Source of the DNA: Lentibacillus siamensis
Lineage (GTDB): Bacteria > Bacillota > Bacilli > Bacillales > Amphibacillaceae
Length of the DNA stretch: 64,000 nt
NCBI RefSeq assembly: GCF_039522605.1
Contig: NZ_BAAADS010000001.1
Location: 310,001-374,000, forward strand
Direction: 5' to 3'
This document shows positions 1 to 8,428 of the stretch, piece by piece. How positions within the stretch are numbered: position 1 is the first letter of the stretch; every line of letters starts with the position of its first letter. Below the pieces are notes generated by a model. That model ran no database searches and was not told the origin of the DNA. It worked only from the letters and a program-made list of their open reading frames with translations. A program made the position numbers and the translations under genes.

Positions 1-334
1 CATCCAAAAGTGTTACCGGACGAAGATTCACATATTGATCAAATTCTTTCCGGATTTTCAGCAAAAGATCCCACAGTGAAATATGGTCCGGTACACCAGG
101 ATACCCCACAGCGCCAAGATAGATGGCATCAAATGCTTTCAGCTGTTCAATCCCATCATCAGCCATCATTTTTCCTTCCTGCAGATAATGCTCACACCCC
201 CACGGAAATTCCGTAAACGAAAACGAAAGATGTTCATCCATTCTTTCAATCGCCTTTAATACTTTTACTCCTTCTGCAACGACTTCCGGTCCAATCCCAT
301 CCCCCGGAACAAGTGCTATATTAATCGTCTTCAT
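1..334 (-). CDS. Tartrate/D-malate dehydrogenase family protein, 5' part only
   Basis: The N-terminal 111 residues of a beta-decarboxylating dehydrogenase are present; the rest lies beyond the left edge. The N-terminus reads MKTINIALVPGDGIGPEV, the nucleotide-binding start shared by isopropylmalate, isocitrate and tartrate/D-malate dehydrogenases. The segment GAVGYPGVPDHISLWDLLL followed by VNLRPV is typical of the tartrate/D-malate branch (DmlA, YcsA), in which LeuB has GAVGGPKW. These NAD- and metal-dependent enzymes oxidise and decarboxylate a D-2-hydroxy acid. The start is supported by TAAGAGGAGG just upstream. It lies 33 nt downstream of the NhaC-type antiporter gene on the same strand, so it is probably the distal gene of that unit. 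A second LeuB paralogue (30974-32080) serves leucine synthesis, so this copy is probably catabolic (inference). Confidence 0.8.
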   Translation of the reverse strand, partial: MKTINIALVPGDGIGPEVVAEGVKVLKAIERMDEHLSFSFTEFPWGCEHYLQEGKMMADDGIEQLKAFDAIYLGAVGYPGVPDHISLWDLLLKIRKEFDQYVNLRPVTLLD

Positions 335-367
335 ACATTGCCTCCTCTTAACTGCGATCTGTTCCTG

Positions 368-1915
368 TCAGGCTTGCAATTTCTGCTCATCTATTATTTT
401 TTGTTTATGCCGATTCCCAAGATACCTAATTAGGAAGTACTGAATAATAATTCCTGCAATCAGTAGAACAAATCCATTTCCTACAATGGAATAGGAAAGA
501 AAAAGTACGGCAGCTATTCCTGCAGGTATCAATGCATACGGAATTTGTGTATTGACGTGTGCGATATGATCCGATTCGGCAAATATGGATGCCATGACGG
601 TTGTATCGGAAATTGGCGAAACATGATCACCGAAAATGGCTCCTGCAAACACGGCACCAATTACGATTTGCACAAGATCCAAGCCGCCAAAACTGTAGGC
701 TAGCGGAATAGCAATCGGGGTTAAAATCGACATCGTACCCCACGATGTTCCCGTTGCAAACGAGATAAACATGCCGATAATGAACACCAGGAACGGAATG
801 AGTGCTGCAGTCATCCAGCTTTCCGTTGCACTGACAACAAATTCGGCAGTTCCCAGTTCCGAGGTTACCGTACCGATTGACCATGCCAGGACAATGATAA
901 TGAGTGCCGGCAGCATCGTGCGAATCCCGCCCAGAAGCGTATCCTCGCACGTTTTTAAATCCATTCCCTGAAAAAGTGCAATGATCATACCAGCCAGCGT
1001 CATCGCAAATGCGCCCCATGTCAGCGAAACAGCAACTTTCGTATCAGCCAGGGCATCCATAATGGACTTTCCGTCAGCACCGCCACCTGTGAACCACAAC
1101 GCCCAGACACTTACCCCGATTAATGTAACAAGCGGAATAATAAAACTCCATACACTTCCTTCTTTCTTAAATGGCTTGCCCAGATCCTGATCCACAGATG
1201 ACAATGGAGTGGAACCCTCTGGAATCAGCTGACCGGTTGTTTCCGCTCTCTGTTCCGCTTTTGCCATCGGGCCAAAATCCTTCATCGCAATTATCATCGG
1301 AACAGCTATCAGACAAAGAATCGCATAAAAGTTCCATGGAATCGACTGCAAAAATACAAAATACGGTTCGGCTCCGGTTATACTGATACCGGCAAACGCA
1401 GCGGCAATTAGTGAAACCTGGAAGCCAATCCAATCTGAAACCGGGCCGAGTGTTGCCATGGGAGCAGCTGTTGAGTCCAATATGTACGCTAGTTTTTCCC
1501 GCGAAATTTTATGCTTGGCTGTTATATCTTTGGAAGCATTCCCGACGATTACCGAGTTCACGTAATCATTGAAGAAAATAACAATCCCCAATACATACGG
1601 CAAAAACTGCACACGTTTCTTAGTGGTCAATTTCATTTCCAGCAGTTTGATAAGACCATCAGATCCGCCAGTCTTGAACATGAATGCTGCACCAGTCCCC
1701 AGCAGCGCGGTCATAACCAGAAAGCGGGCATTCCACGGATCCGTCATGACATCCTTCATCCAGGTGAAGGTAATCCCGACACCCTCAAACGGATCACCGC
1801 CCGCTGCGATCATTCCACCAACCCAGATACTGATAAACAATGAGAGCAAAACCCGCTTCGTAACAATCGCCAAAACGACAGCAACAAGTGGTGGTACAAC
1901 TGATAAAAAGTCCAT
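368..1915 (-). CDS. NhaC-family Na+/H+ antiporter-type transporter
   Basis: A 515-residue polytopic membrane protein of the NhaC superfamily. It has about a dozen hydrophobic segments and the conserved sequences FFNDYVNSVIVG (near residue 115) and FGDHVSPISDTTVMAS (near residue 435). Members exchange Na+ for H+, and some move an organic anion or amino acid (for example malate/lactate antiport by MleN), so the substrate is open. The start follows AGGGAAGGAAG. It lies between alr and the tartrate-type dehydrogenase on the same strand, but 199 nt carrying two hairpin repeats separate it from alr. It may therefore be transcribed on its own. A role in solute uptake for the neighbouring ectoine genes is possible but only inferred. 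Confidence 0.85.
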   Translation of the reverse strand: MDFLSVVPPLVAVVLAIVTKRVLLSLFISIWVGGMIAAGGDPFEGVGITFTWMKDVMTDPWNARFLVMTALLGTGAAFMFKTGGSDGLIKLLEMKLTTKKRVQFLPYVLGIVIFFNDYVNSVIVGNASKDITAKHKISREKLAYILDSTAAPMATLGPVSDWIGFQVSLIAAAFAGISITGAEPYFVFLQSIPWNFYAILCLIAVPMIIAMKDFGPMAKAEQRAETTGQLIPEGSTPLSSVDQDLGKPFKKEGSVWSFIIPLVTLIGVSVWALWFTGGGADGKSIMDALADTKVAVSLTWGAFAMTLAGMIIALFQGMDLKTCEDTLLGGIRTMLPALIIIVLAWSIGTVTSELGTAEFVVSATESWMTAALIPFLVFIIGMFISFATGTSWGTMSILTPIAIPLAYSFGGLDLVQIVIGAVFAGAIFGDHVSPISDTTVMASIFAESDHIAHVNTQIPYALIPAGIAAVLFLSYSIVGNGFVLLIAGIIIQYFLIRYLGNRHKQKIIDEQKLQA

Positions 1916-1943
1916 CTGAAACTTCCTTCCCTAATCGGAATTT

Positions 1944-2031
1944 TAGAAAAACTCGGCATTCGCCTCGCCTTATAGCGCGTGCCGAAGTTTTTCTTATAAG
2001 GTCAACCATAACTTATTCTTTCTGACATTAT
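1944..2031. repeat. Hairpin repeat, family B, copy 1
   Basis: An 88-bp element with two parts. The first is a hairpin with arms at 1947-1958 and 1980-1992 (CGGCA...TGCCG flanked by A and T runs), which could act as a bidirectional terminator. The second is a tail containing AAGGTCAAC, ATAACTTAT and CTTTCTGAC. The tail recurs almost unchanged at 16845-16880, and the hairpin part resembles 26679-26723. It abuts a family A element directly. Confidence 0.7.
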
Positions 2032-2116
2032 TAGAAAGTTTAATTGTCTTCAAGCCTTTAGGTGACGGTCTTCGTTGTACTCATGCATTAAGAAAATTTT
2101 ACTCTTTTTAGCTGCT
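2032..2116. repeat. Hairpin repeat, family A, copy 1 (diverged)
   Basis: Diverged copy of an element also found at 12055-12140, 37117-37203 and 57013-57099. Shared landmarks are an initial TAGAAA, CCTTTAGGTGAC, a GTTGYACTYATGCA block and a terminal hairpin of the AAGAAAGT/ACTTTCTT kind. Its end overlaps the alr stop codon. Confidence 0.7.
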
Positions 2117-3251
2117 AAATATATTCACGTTGAACCCGCATCATCAAACTTGCCAGCACTTCATCAACATTACTGCCCATCCAGTCCGCTATTTGCGGTG
2201 CTAAGATTTCATCTTCACCCTGTCTGCCCATTATAATGACTTCATCACCCTCCGTAACGCCATCAATATGCGTGACATCAATCAGGGTCTGATCCAGTGA
2301 GATAGCCCCAACAATACCGGCCCGTTGTCCCCTGACAAGCATTTGTCCCTTGTTGGATAGCGCAAGATGATACCCATCACCAAGCCCAATTGGAACAACT
2401 GCAATTTTTTCCCTGCCTTTGGTGACATAACTGCCGCCGTAACCAACAGGGGTTTCAGGCGGAAGTTCCCGTACCCGGACAAGCTTTGATCGTAACCGCA
2501 TAACTGACTTTAACGAAACCATTTTTCGGTGACGTAATGCAGGGGCATAGCCAAACAATGCAATGCCAGGCCGTACCATATTAAGATGCAAATCCGGCCG
2601 CTCAATTGTGATAGTCGATGCCGCCGTATGTTTGATTGGAAAATGGAAGCCATTATTCTCGAGCTCTGCTACGGTATCGCGAAACAGCTGATATTCCCGT
2701 TTTGTTTTTTCCCATTCCCCTTCATCGGCACTGGAAAAGTGTGTATAAATACCTTCCCAGCAAATACCGGGAAGATCATAGCACGTTTCACAAAAGGACA
2801 GCATCTCATTCGGATCCATCCCAAACCGGTGCAGACCTGTGTCCATTTTGACATGCAGTGGCACGGTTATATTTCGCTTTATCGCTTCTGCACTCATGGT
2901 TTTTGCCAATTCAGCAGATGCAACAAACGGTGTCAATTCATATTCAATCACATCACCGGCCTGTTCAAAGGTAATGGAACCCAGCAGATGAATTGGAACA
3001 TCAATTCCGCTTTCACGCAGCAATGCCCCTTCCTCTACTGCCGTAACACCTATACGGTCTGCCCCGGCTCTGACAGCTTCCTTGCCGATCGGTACGACTC
3101 CATGCCCATATGCATTTGTCTTGATGACCGCCATTAGCATACAATCATCGTGTATCAGCTTTTTCATATTCTGGACGTTTTCGTGAAATGCCCTGAGATC
3201 CACTTCCGCCACCGTTGGATTATGTGATGTTATCATTGCAGTATGCTGCAT
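2115..3251 (-). CDS. alr: Alanine racemase
   Basis: A 378-residue PLP enzyme that interconverts L- and D-alanine (fold type III). The PLP lysine is K44 in AVIKTNAYGHG. The catalytic tyrosine lies in GYGGSYVTKG near residue 270, and the C-terminal beta domain is complete. An upstream in-frame start at 3320 exists, but only the ATG at 3251 has a good ribosome site (AGGGGGAA), so I use it. The gene sits directly downstream of dat and eutB in a run of same-strand catabolic genes. It could supply D-alanine for cell wall, but its place beside a D-amino acid transaminase and EutB suggests a catabolic or stereochemical role. In proteobacterial hydroxyectoine clusters a racemase-like protein, EutA, occupies a comparable position (known); that Alr replaces it here is inference. 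Confidence 0.93.
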   Translation of the reverse strand: MQHTAMITSHNPTVAEVDLRAFHENVQNMKKLIHDDCMLMAVIKTNAYGHGVVPIGKEAVRAGADRIGVTAVEEGALLRESGIDVPIHLLGSITFEQAGDVIEYELTPFVASAELAKTMSAEAIKRNITVPLHVKMDTGLHRFGMDPNEMLSFCETCYDLPGICWEGIYTHFSSADEGEWEKTKREYQLFRDTVAELENNGFHFPIKHTAASTITIERPDLHLNMVRPGIALFGYAPALRHRKMVSLKSVMRLRSKLVRVRELPPETPVGYGGSYVTKGREKIAVVPIGLGDGYHLALSNKGQMLVRGQRAGIVGAISLDQTLIDVTHIDGVTEGDEVIIMGRQGEDEILAPQIADWMGSNVDEVLASLMMRVQREYI

Positions 3252-3337
3252 ACACCATTCCCCCTTTTTTTGACCTGATAAAGAAGAAATTATTTTGTCC
3301 GGAAAATCGGCTCCGGCCATTCTCGGAATATATCTGC

Positions 3338-4192
3338 TTACGCCTTGCTTTCAGGGTCCTGCTCATACAACGAACGGAATGCTTTGACCAGTTTTTGCGT
3401 GATGTTTCCCGGTAAGCCGTTATCAATCGTATGATCATCCACTTTTAAAATTGGGATGACATCCAATTTTGTCGCCGAAACAAACACTTCATCGGCTGCG
3501 AGCAGTTCATCAACGGTAAATGTTTCTTCATGTGTTTTAATTCCCAGTTCAGAAGCTAATTGCAATAATTTTTTTCGGGTAATGCCATTCAGAATATAAT
3601 TATCAGCTGGATGCGTATATAATGCACCATCTTTTACCATAAATACATTCGATGCACTTGCTTCGGTCACGGTATTCCCTCTGTGCAAAATAGCTTCAAC
3701 AGCACCATTTTCCACTGCTTCCTGTTTGGCCATCGCATTCGGCAACAGGTTCAATGTCTTAATGTCACAACGGAGCCAGCGGATATCATCTGCAAGCACA
3801 GCTTTTGCACCTTGATCCTCCACATCGGTCATTCTATCTTCTTCCCTTGTATATGCAACTGTCACAGGTGGTACATCATCACCCGGGAAATAATGTTCCC
3901 TTGAGGCAATCCCCCTGGAAATCTGCATATAAATGATCCCTTCTTCCAAATCGTTGACAGAGACGAGTTCTTCCAGTCTGCGTTTCAAGTTTGCAGTCGG
4001 CTCAGGCAGGTTAAGCCGGATTTCGCGGGCACTTCTTTTCAGCCGCTCCATATGCTCATCAAGCATCAATGGCGTACCATTGTACACGCCGATAACCTCG
4101 TAAATCCCATCACCAAACTGATAGGCTCGATCTTCAATATCTACAATATTATTACGCTCGATAATCTCGTTATTGAATAATATTTTACTCAT
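3338..4192 (-). CDS. dat: D-amino acid aminotransferase
   Basis: A 284-residue fold-type IV transaminase that swaps the amino group of D-alanine and other D-amino acids with 2-oxoglutarate. It has the DRAYQFGDGIYEV N-terminal signature and the PLP lysine K145 in RCDIKTLNLL, at the same number as in characterised Bacillus D-AAT. The phosphate-binding segment TVTEASASNVF is present and the length is standard. The start follows AGGGAGG and overlaps the eutB stop by 8 nt, so translation is probably coupled. With alr downstream it forms an L-to-D-to-keto-acid route. A branched-chain aminotransferase assignment is less likely because the sequence lacks the IlvE-type GGNYAASL motif. Confidence 0.92.
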   Translation of the reverse strand: MSKILFNNEIIERNNIVDIEDRAYQFGDGIYEVIGVYNGTPLMLDEHMERLKRSAREIRLNLPEPTANLKRRLEELVSVNDLEEGIIYMQISRGIASREHYFPGDDVPPVTVAYTREEDRMTDVEDQGAKAVLADDIRWLRCDIKTLNLLPNAMAKQEAVENGAVEAILHRGNTVTEASASNVFMVKDGALYTHPADNYILNGITRKKLLQLASELGIKTHEETFTVDELLAADEVFVSATKLDVIPILKVDDHTIDNGLPGNITQKLVKAFRSLYEQDPESKA

Positions 4193-5186
4193 GCAAAAAA
4201 CCTCCCTGCATATTTTCGGATTGCTTCATCAGCTTTTGAATAACAGTGGTGTCAACACTGCTTCCCGTGACGATCACTGCAACCTGTGAACCCGGCTTAA
4301 CTTTCTGATGCAGCAGTGCTCCAATTCCGGAAGCCGCCGCCCCTTCGATGATCATTTTGTGCTGATCAAGCATGAAAGTCATCCCGTCGGCAAATTCCTG
4401 TTCATTCATTAATAAAAGCTCATCAACATATTTTTGAACCATCTGAAACGTATATTGATTATGCAGGCCAATCCCGCCAAGAAGACTATCGGCAAGTGTA
4501 TTATTTTCCTCAATCTCCACCGGTTTTCCTGCCTGAAGACTGGCATACATCGCTGCACCGTTTGCCGTTGACAAGCCAACAAGCCAAATGCGCGGGTTTG
4601 TTTCCTTCAAGGCCACACCCAGACCAGAATGCAGTCCACCGCCGGACAGTCCGCCGAGTACTGTATTCACTTCCGGCAAATCTTCAAACAGCTCCAATCC
4701 GATTGTACCTTGGCCTGCAATAATGTGCGAATCATCGAAAGGGTGAATGACAGTAAACCCTTCTTCCCTTTCCAGTTCATAACTGCGCGCTTCAGCGTCG
4801 TCTTGTGACTCTCCATAAATTTCAACCGTAGCACCGGAAGTCTGTAGTGCCTCCACTTTCCCGTTTGGAACCCGTTTAGAGATACAAATAACTGCCTTAA
4901 TTCCGAGTTTTTTTGCCATATAGGCAACACTCAAACCGAAGTTCCCGGTTGAAAAAGTGGTTATACCCCGCTCTCTTTCCTTCTCTGATAAACTGAGAAT
5001 CCTATTTGCCGCTCCCCTTATTTTAAATGAGCCGCTCGGGTTCATGTTTTCAAGTTTCAAGTGAACGGAAGCACCAGCTGCCTCAGAAAGTGCTGGTGAA
5101 TAAATCAGCGGTGATTTCGGTACGTATGGTGAAATCAGCTTCTTCGCCAGCCAGATATCCTTTAACGAAAGCTCCTTATCTGCCAA
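4185..5186 (-). CDS. eutB: Hydroxyectoine-utilisation dehydratase EutB-like (threonine dehydratase family)
   Basis: A 333-residue PLP beta-eliminating enzyme. The PLP lysine is K55 in GSFKIRGA, and the glycine loop GGLSGGGLHSG resembles the phosphate-binding loop. The segments STGNFGLSVAYMAKKLG, PFDDSHIIAGQGT and AMYASLQAGKPVEIEE followed by TLADSLLGGIG resemble EutB of hydroxyectoine clusters more than biosynthetic IlvA. A short ACT-less chain is normal for this family. I place the start at the TTG at 5186, because AAAAGGAGGG sits 5-6 nt upstream; an ATG 36 nt further out has no ribosome site. EutB is thought to deaminate a beta-hydroxy amino acid intermediate of hydroxyectoine breakdown; the exact substrate is unsettled to my knowledge. 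It is followed by dat and alr and preceded by the deacetylase and RidA. Confidence 0.8.
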   Translation of the reverse strand: MADKELSLKDIWLAKKLISPYVPKSPLIYSPALSEAAGASVHLKLENMNPSGSFKIRGAANRILSLSEKERERGITTFSTGNFGLSVAYMAKKLGIKAVICISKRVPNGKVEALQTSGATVEIYGESQDDAEARSYELEREEGFTVIHPFDDSHIIAGQGTIGLELFEDLPEVNTVLGGLSGGGLHSGLGVALKETNPRIWLVGLSTANGAAMYASLQAGKPVEIEENNTLADSLLGGIGLHNQYTFQMVQKYVDELLLMNEQEFADGMTFMLDQHKMIIEGAAASGIGALLHQKVKPGSQVAVIVTGSSVDTTVIQKLMKQSENMQGGFLHE

Positions 5187-5261
5187 TCTATCCCTCCTTT
5201 TTGAATAAGATAGATATACCATTCTATTTAAGGATCATATTTTGGTCTCCAGCATCAACAT

Positions 5262-6452
5262 TCAGTCGGTTTTGGTTAAAAACTGTCTGGCTGCTTCAGT
5301 AAAAATGGCAGCGCCGACCGGCAACACCCGTTCGTCAATATCAAAATTTGGAGTATGCAGGTTGCGACTTTCCCCATCATCTAAACCGCATCCAAGAAAG
5401 AACATTGCACCTGGAACGGTTTTGGTCATGTGCGCAAAATCTTCACCACCGAGTCCAAATGGCATGTTTTTAATCGTATAATCCGGATAAAGATCATTGA
5501 ATACTTTACGGATTGCCTGGTTTACGGCCGGATCATTTGCCAATGCTGGATCTTCTGCCCGAATCGACAAGTCATATTCGCCTCCGAGTGGTTTCACCAG
5601 TGAAAAAGCCTTATCTAATTCTTTGTGCAGCACATCACGGACTTCCGGACGGTAACTGCGTATTGTACCCTTTATTGTTACGTCTGATGGAATCACATTA
5701 CTGGCAAAGCCGCTTTCAATACTGCCAATGCTGATCACACCGGCGTCCAACGGCGATATCCTGCGGGAAACAATACCATGGACCGTCGAAAATACGGGAC
5801 CAAGCATCCACATCGGATCCAATGCCAGGTGCGGGTATGCTCCATGACCGCCTGATCCGTGGATTTTTGCTTCGAACACATCACCGGCTGCCATGCTATA
5901 GCCATCATGCACTTTCACCTCGCCAAACAAATCCTCAGGGCTCATATGCAACGCAATGACACGGTCCACATCTTTCAGCACACCCGACTGGATCAAATAC
6001 GGTGCACCTGTAGACCCTAAATCATCTGCACGTTCCTCAGCGGGCTGGAACAGGAATTTTACTGTTCCTGTCAGCTTACCATTTTGAAAAAGTTCGCCAA
6101 GCAACGTTGCTGCCCCCAAACCTATAGCTGTATGTGCATCATGTCCACATGCATGCATAACATTCTTTTTTCTGGACTTGAAACCATGCCCGTTTTCTTC
6201 CTGTACCGGCAAAGCATCCATATCAGCACGGATGGCTATTGTGCGGCCGCTTCCGGATGAAAGTGTGCCAACCACTGCAGTTGGAAACCCGACACCGGTT
6301 TCCACTTTCATTCCGGGAATCTCCTGCAATTTTTGTGCAACAAAGCGGGAGGTATCCACTTCGTCAAAACTCAATTCAGGATTCATATGAATATGCCGCC
6401 GCCATGCAGAAAGCTGTGATATCAATTTTTCTGCTTGTTCTCTACTATTCAT
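5262..6452 (-). CDS. doeB2: M20-family amidohydrolase, probable N-acetyl-diaminobutyrate deacetylase (DoeB2 type)
   Basis: A 396-residue zinc peptidase/amidohydrolase of the M20D group (hippurate hydrolase/N-acyl amino acid amidohydrolase). Metal-site motifs are ACGHDAHT (101-108) and PAEE (137-140), followed by a dimerisation domain with HGAYPH and a C-terminal GGEDFAHM motif. The start at 6452 is preceded by AAAGGGGGG. In proteobacterial ectoine catabolism the deacetylase DoeB is an AstE/AspA-type enzyme, and a second M20-type DoeB2 is known in annotation schemes. With DoeA, DoeD-like and GabD-like enzymes nearby, N2-acetyl-L-2,4-diaminobutyrate is the likely substrate (inference). Sequence alone would also allow a general N-acyl amino acid hydrolase. 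Confidence 0.72.
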   Translation of the reverse strand: MNSREQAEKLISQLSAWRRHIHMNPELSFDEVDTSRFVAQKLQEIPGMKVETGVGFPTAVVGTLSSGSGRTIAIRADMDALPVQEENGHGFKSRKKNVMHACGHDAHTAIGLGAATLLGELFQNGKLTGTVKFLFQPAEERADDLGSTGAPYLIQSGVLKDVDRVIALHMSPEDLFGEVKVHDGYSMAAGDVFEAKIHGSGGHGAYPHLALDPMWMLGPVFSTVHGIVSRRISPLDAGVISIGSIESGFASNVIPSDVTIKGTIRSYRPEVRDVLHKELDKAFSLVKPLGGEYDLSIRAEDPALANDPAVNQAIRKVFNDLYPDYTIKNMPFGLGGEDFAHMTKTVPGAMFFLGCGLDDGESRNLHTPNFDIDERVLPVGAAIFTEAARQFLTKTD

Positions 6453-6543
6453 CGGATGCCCCCCTTTCCAAAAGTCCATGTAGTTCTAATTCTATCCGCG
6501 GTTGAAAAAGACAGGGGGCTGTATCGACTGCCCCCTGCCCCAA

Positions 6544-6915
6544 TCAACTCAATTCTGCGATTGCGGTAATTTCCACTTTCGCTGCACCCAGCAGTTGACT
6601 TCCCGTCGTAATTCGAGCTGGCTTTTTTGCCACTTCTTTAAAATAATCCGCGTAAACACGATTAAATTCTTCGGCAGTTGTTTCATTCAATTCGGAAAGA
6701 TGGCACGTCATGTGAACGATTTTTTCCAGCCCGGCACCTTTTTCAGCCAGAATACTGTTAATTTGATTGAGGCTGGCAGCAGTTTGCCCGGCGATGGTAT
6801 CCCCGCCTGAGGCACCATCCTGACCGGAAACAAAGATAAAATCACCGGACTTTATCCCTTGTGAATACGGTCCGCTTGGCTGTGGCGCATGCTTGCTTTC
6901 AATCAATTCCTTCAT
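6544..6915 (-). CDS. ridA: RidA-family enamine/imine deaminase
   Basis: A 123-residue RidA/YjgF protein. It has the family's N-terminal APQPSGPYSQGIKSG-like segment, FVSGQDG, the catalytic arginine in PARITTG and the C-terminal EITAIAEL. RidA proteins hydrolyse reactive enamine/imine intermediates released by PLP enzymes. Its position between the GabD-like gene and the M20 deacetylase, and two genes from EutB, fits clearance of an imine made by EutB (inference). The start follows AGAGGGGAC. Confidence 0.88.
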   Translation of the reverse strand: MKELIESKHAPQPSGPYSQGIKSGDFIFVSGQDGASGGDTIAGQTAASLNQINSILAEKGAGLEKIVHMTCHLSELNETTAEEFNRVYADYFKEVAKKPARITTGSQLLGAAKVEITAIAELS

Positions 6916-6972
6916 TGAAATCCGTCCCCTCTGTACCTACAAACTGAGCCGCTCCCAACGATTAGCAGGGTA

Positions 6973-8406
6973 TTATTCCATGCCCATGGAAACGTACTGT
7001 GACTCAACAAAGGCATCCATTCCTTCATGTCCGCCTTCTCGCCCAAGTCCGCTTTCCTTCATACCACCGAATGGTGCCTGAGCAGCAGACGGAGCACCAT
7101 TGTTCCAGCCGACAATACCATAATCAAGCTGTTCGATTACCCTTGTGCCTCGTGCTGCATTTTCCGTAAAGACATATGCAGCAAGGCCAAATGGTGTATC
7201 ATTTGCCAGTTTAATAGCTTCTTCCTCAGAACCTACTTTTTGAATTGGAATGACAGGCCCGAACGTTTCCTCCTGCATCATTACCATGGATGGGTTCGCA
7301 TTTGACAATACGGTTGGTTCAAAGTACAATCCGTTATTCTCGGACTCTCCGCCGAAATGGACTTCGGCACCTTTTTCAACCGCATCTTTGACGTGGTGTT
7401 TCACTTTATCCAGTCCATCCTGATTGATCAGCGGACCAATGTCAGTAGAATCTTCTTCCGGATTTCCTACTTTCAGGCCTTTGACAGCTTCCGTGATTTT
7501 TTCAACGAACTGGTCATAAATACCATCCTGTACGTAAATCCGGTTAGCACAAATACAAGTTTGCCCGGCATTGCGGAATTTTGATGCCATCAACCCTTTG
7601 ACCGCAATATCAACATCGGCATCATCCAAAACAAGCAATGGTGCATGACCGCCAAGTTCCAGGGAAACATTTTTCACGTAATCTGCACTTTGCTTAATCA
7701 GCGTTTTACCGACTTCAGTTGAACCAGTGAACGTTATCTTGCGGACACGCTCATCCCCCATGAATGCTTTCGTTATTTTGGATGAAGACCCAGTGACCAA
7801 GTTTACGACACCTTTTGGAATTCCAGCTTCCTCACAAAGCTCCATCAATTTCACTGCTGTAAGCGGGCTTTCACCGGATGGCTTCATAATGAATGTGCAG
7901 CCCGCAGCGAGCGCTGGACCCATTTTACGGGTCAGCATGGCGGCCGGGAAGTTCCATGGTGTGATCGCTGCTGCAACCCCGACCGGTTTTTTCCATACAC
8001 GCAGCCGTTTATCAGCTGCATGCGTGGGTATCGTTTCACCATAGACGCGTTTTGCCTCCTCAGCAAACCACTCAAGAAATGAGGCAGCATATTTTACCTC
8101 ACCACGAGATTCCTTCATTGGCTTTCCCATTTCCAGTGTCATCATCCGAGCAAGCTCATCTTCATGTTCGAGCATTAGATTATTCAGCTTTTTCAAATAG
8201 CCGGATCGTTCATAAGCTGTCAGATTTGACCAGGAATCAAAAGCGTTATGGGCTGCTTCCACAGCCTTGGCACCCTCGGACTCACCGCCATTTGGCACCG
8301 TGCCGATAACTTCTCCGGTTGCAGGATTGGTAACATCCTTTGTTTCCAGTTCATCTCCGACCCATTCTCCATTTATATGCATCAAATAGTTTTTTACGTC
8401 AGCCAT
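6973..8406 (-). CDS. gabD: NAD(P)-dependent semialdehyde dehydrogenase (GabD/DoeC-like)
   Basis: A 477-residue class 3 aldehyde dehydrogenase. Key elements are ITPWNFP (148-154), FTGSTEVGK (226-234), the general base E250 in LELGGHAP and the nucleophile C284 in NAGQTCICANR. It is closest in appearance to succinate-semialdehyde dehydrogenase GabD. In an ectoine pathway the matching step is DoeC, which oxidises aspartate semialdehyde to aspartate. It is 22 nt downstream of the GabT-like transaminase, so the two act in sequence on an amino acid and its semialdehyde. Either 4-aminobutyrate or diaminobutyrate breakdown is possible; context favours the latter, sequence the former. Confidence 0.85.
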   Translation of the reverse strand: MADVKNYLMHINGEWVGDELETKDVTNPATGEVIGTVPNGGESEGAKAVEAAHNAFDSWSNLTAYERSGYLKKLNNLMLEHEDELARMMTLEMGKPMKESRGEVKYAASFLEWFAEEAKRVYGETIPTHAADKRLRVWKKPVGVAAAITPWNFPAAMLTRKMGPALAAGCTFIMKPSGESPLTAVKLMELCEEAGIPKGVVNLVTGSSSKITKAFMGDERVRKITFTGSTEVGKTLIKQSADYVKNVSLELGGHAPLLVLDDADVDIAVKGLMASKFRNAGQTCICANRIYVQDGIYDQFVEKITEAVKGLKVGNPEEDSTDIGPLINQDGLDKVKHHVKDAVEKGAEVHFGGESENNGLYFEPTVLSNANPSMVMMQEETFGPVIPIQKVGSEEEAIKLANDTPFGLAAYVFTENAARGTRVIEQLDYGIVGWNNGAPSAAQAPFGGMKESGLGREGGHEGMDAFVESQYVSMGME

Positions 8407-8428
8407 TTTTACAACACTCCAATTCTGT

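Noticed and set aside
2586..3137. 183-codon plus-strand frame
   Set aside because: Antisense shadow of alr, cysteine- and histidine-rich with no ribosome site.
5262..6452. Assignment as classical AstE-type DoeB
   Set aside because: The motifs (ACGHDAHT, PAEE) are those of M20 amidohydrolases, not of the AstE/AspA carboxypeptidase-like family.
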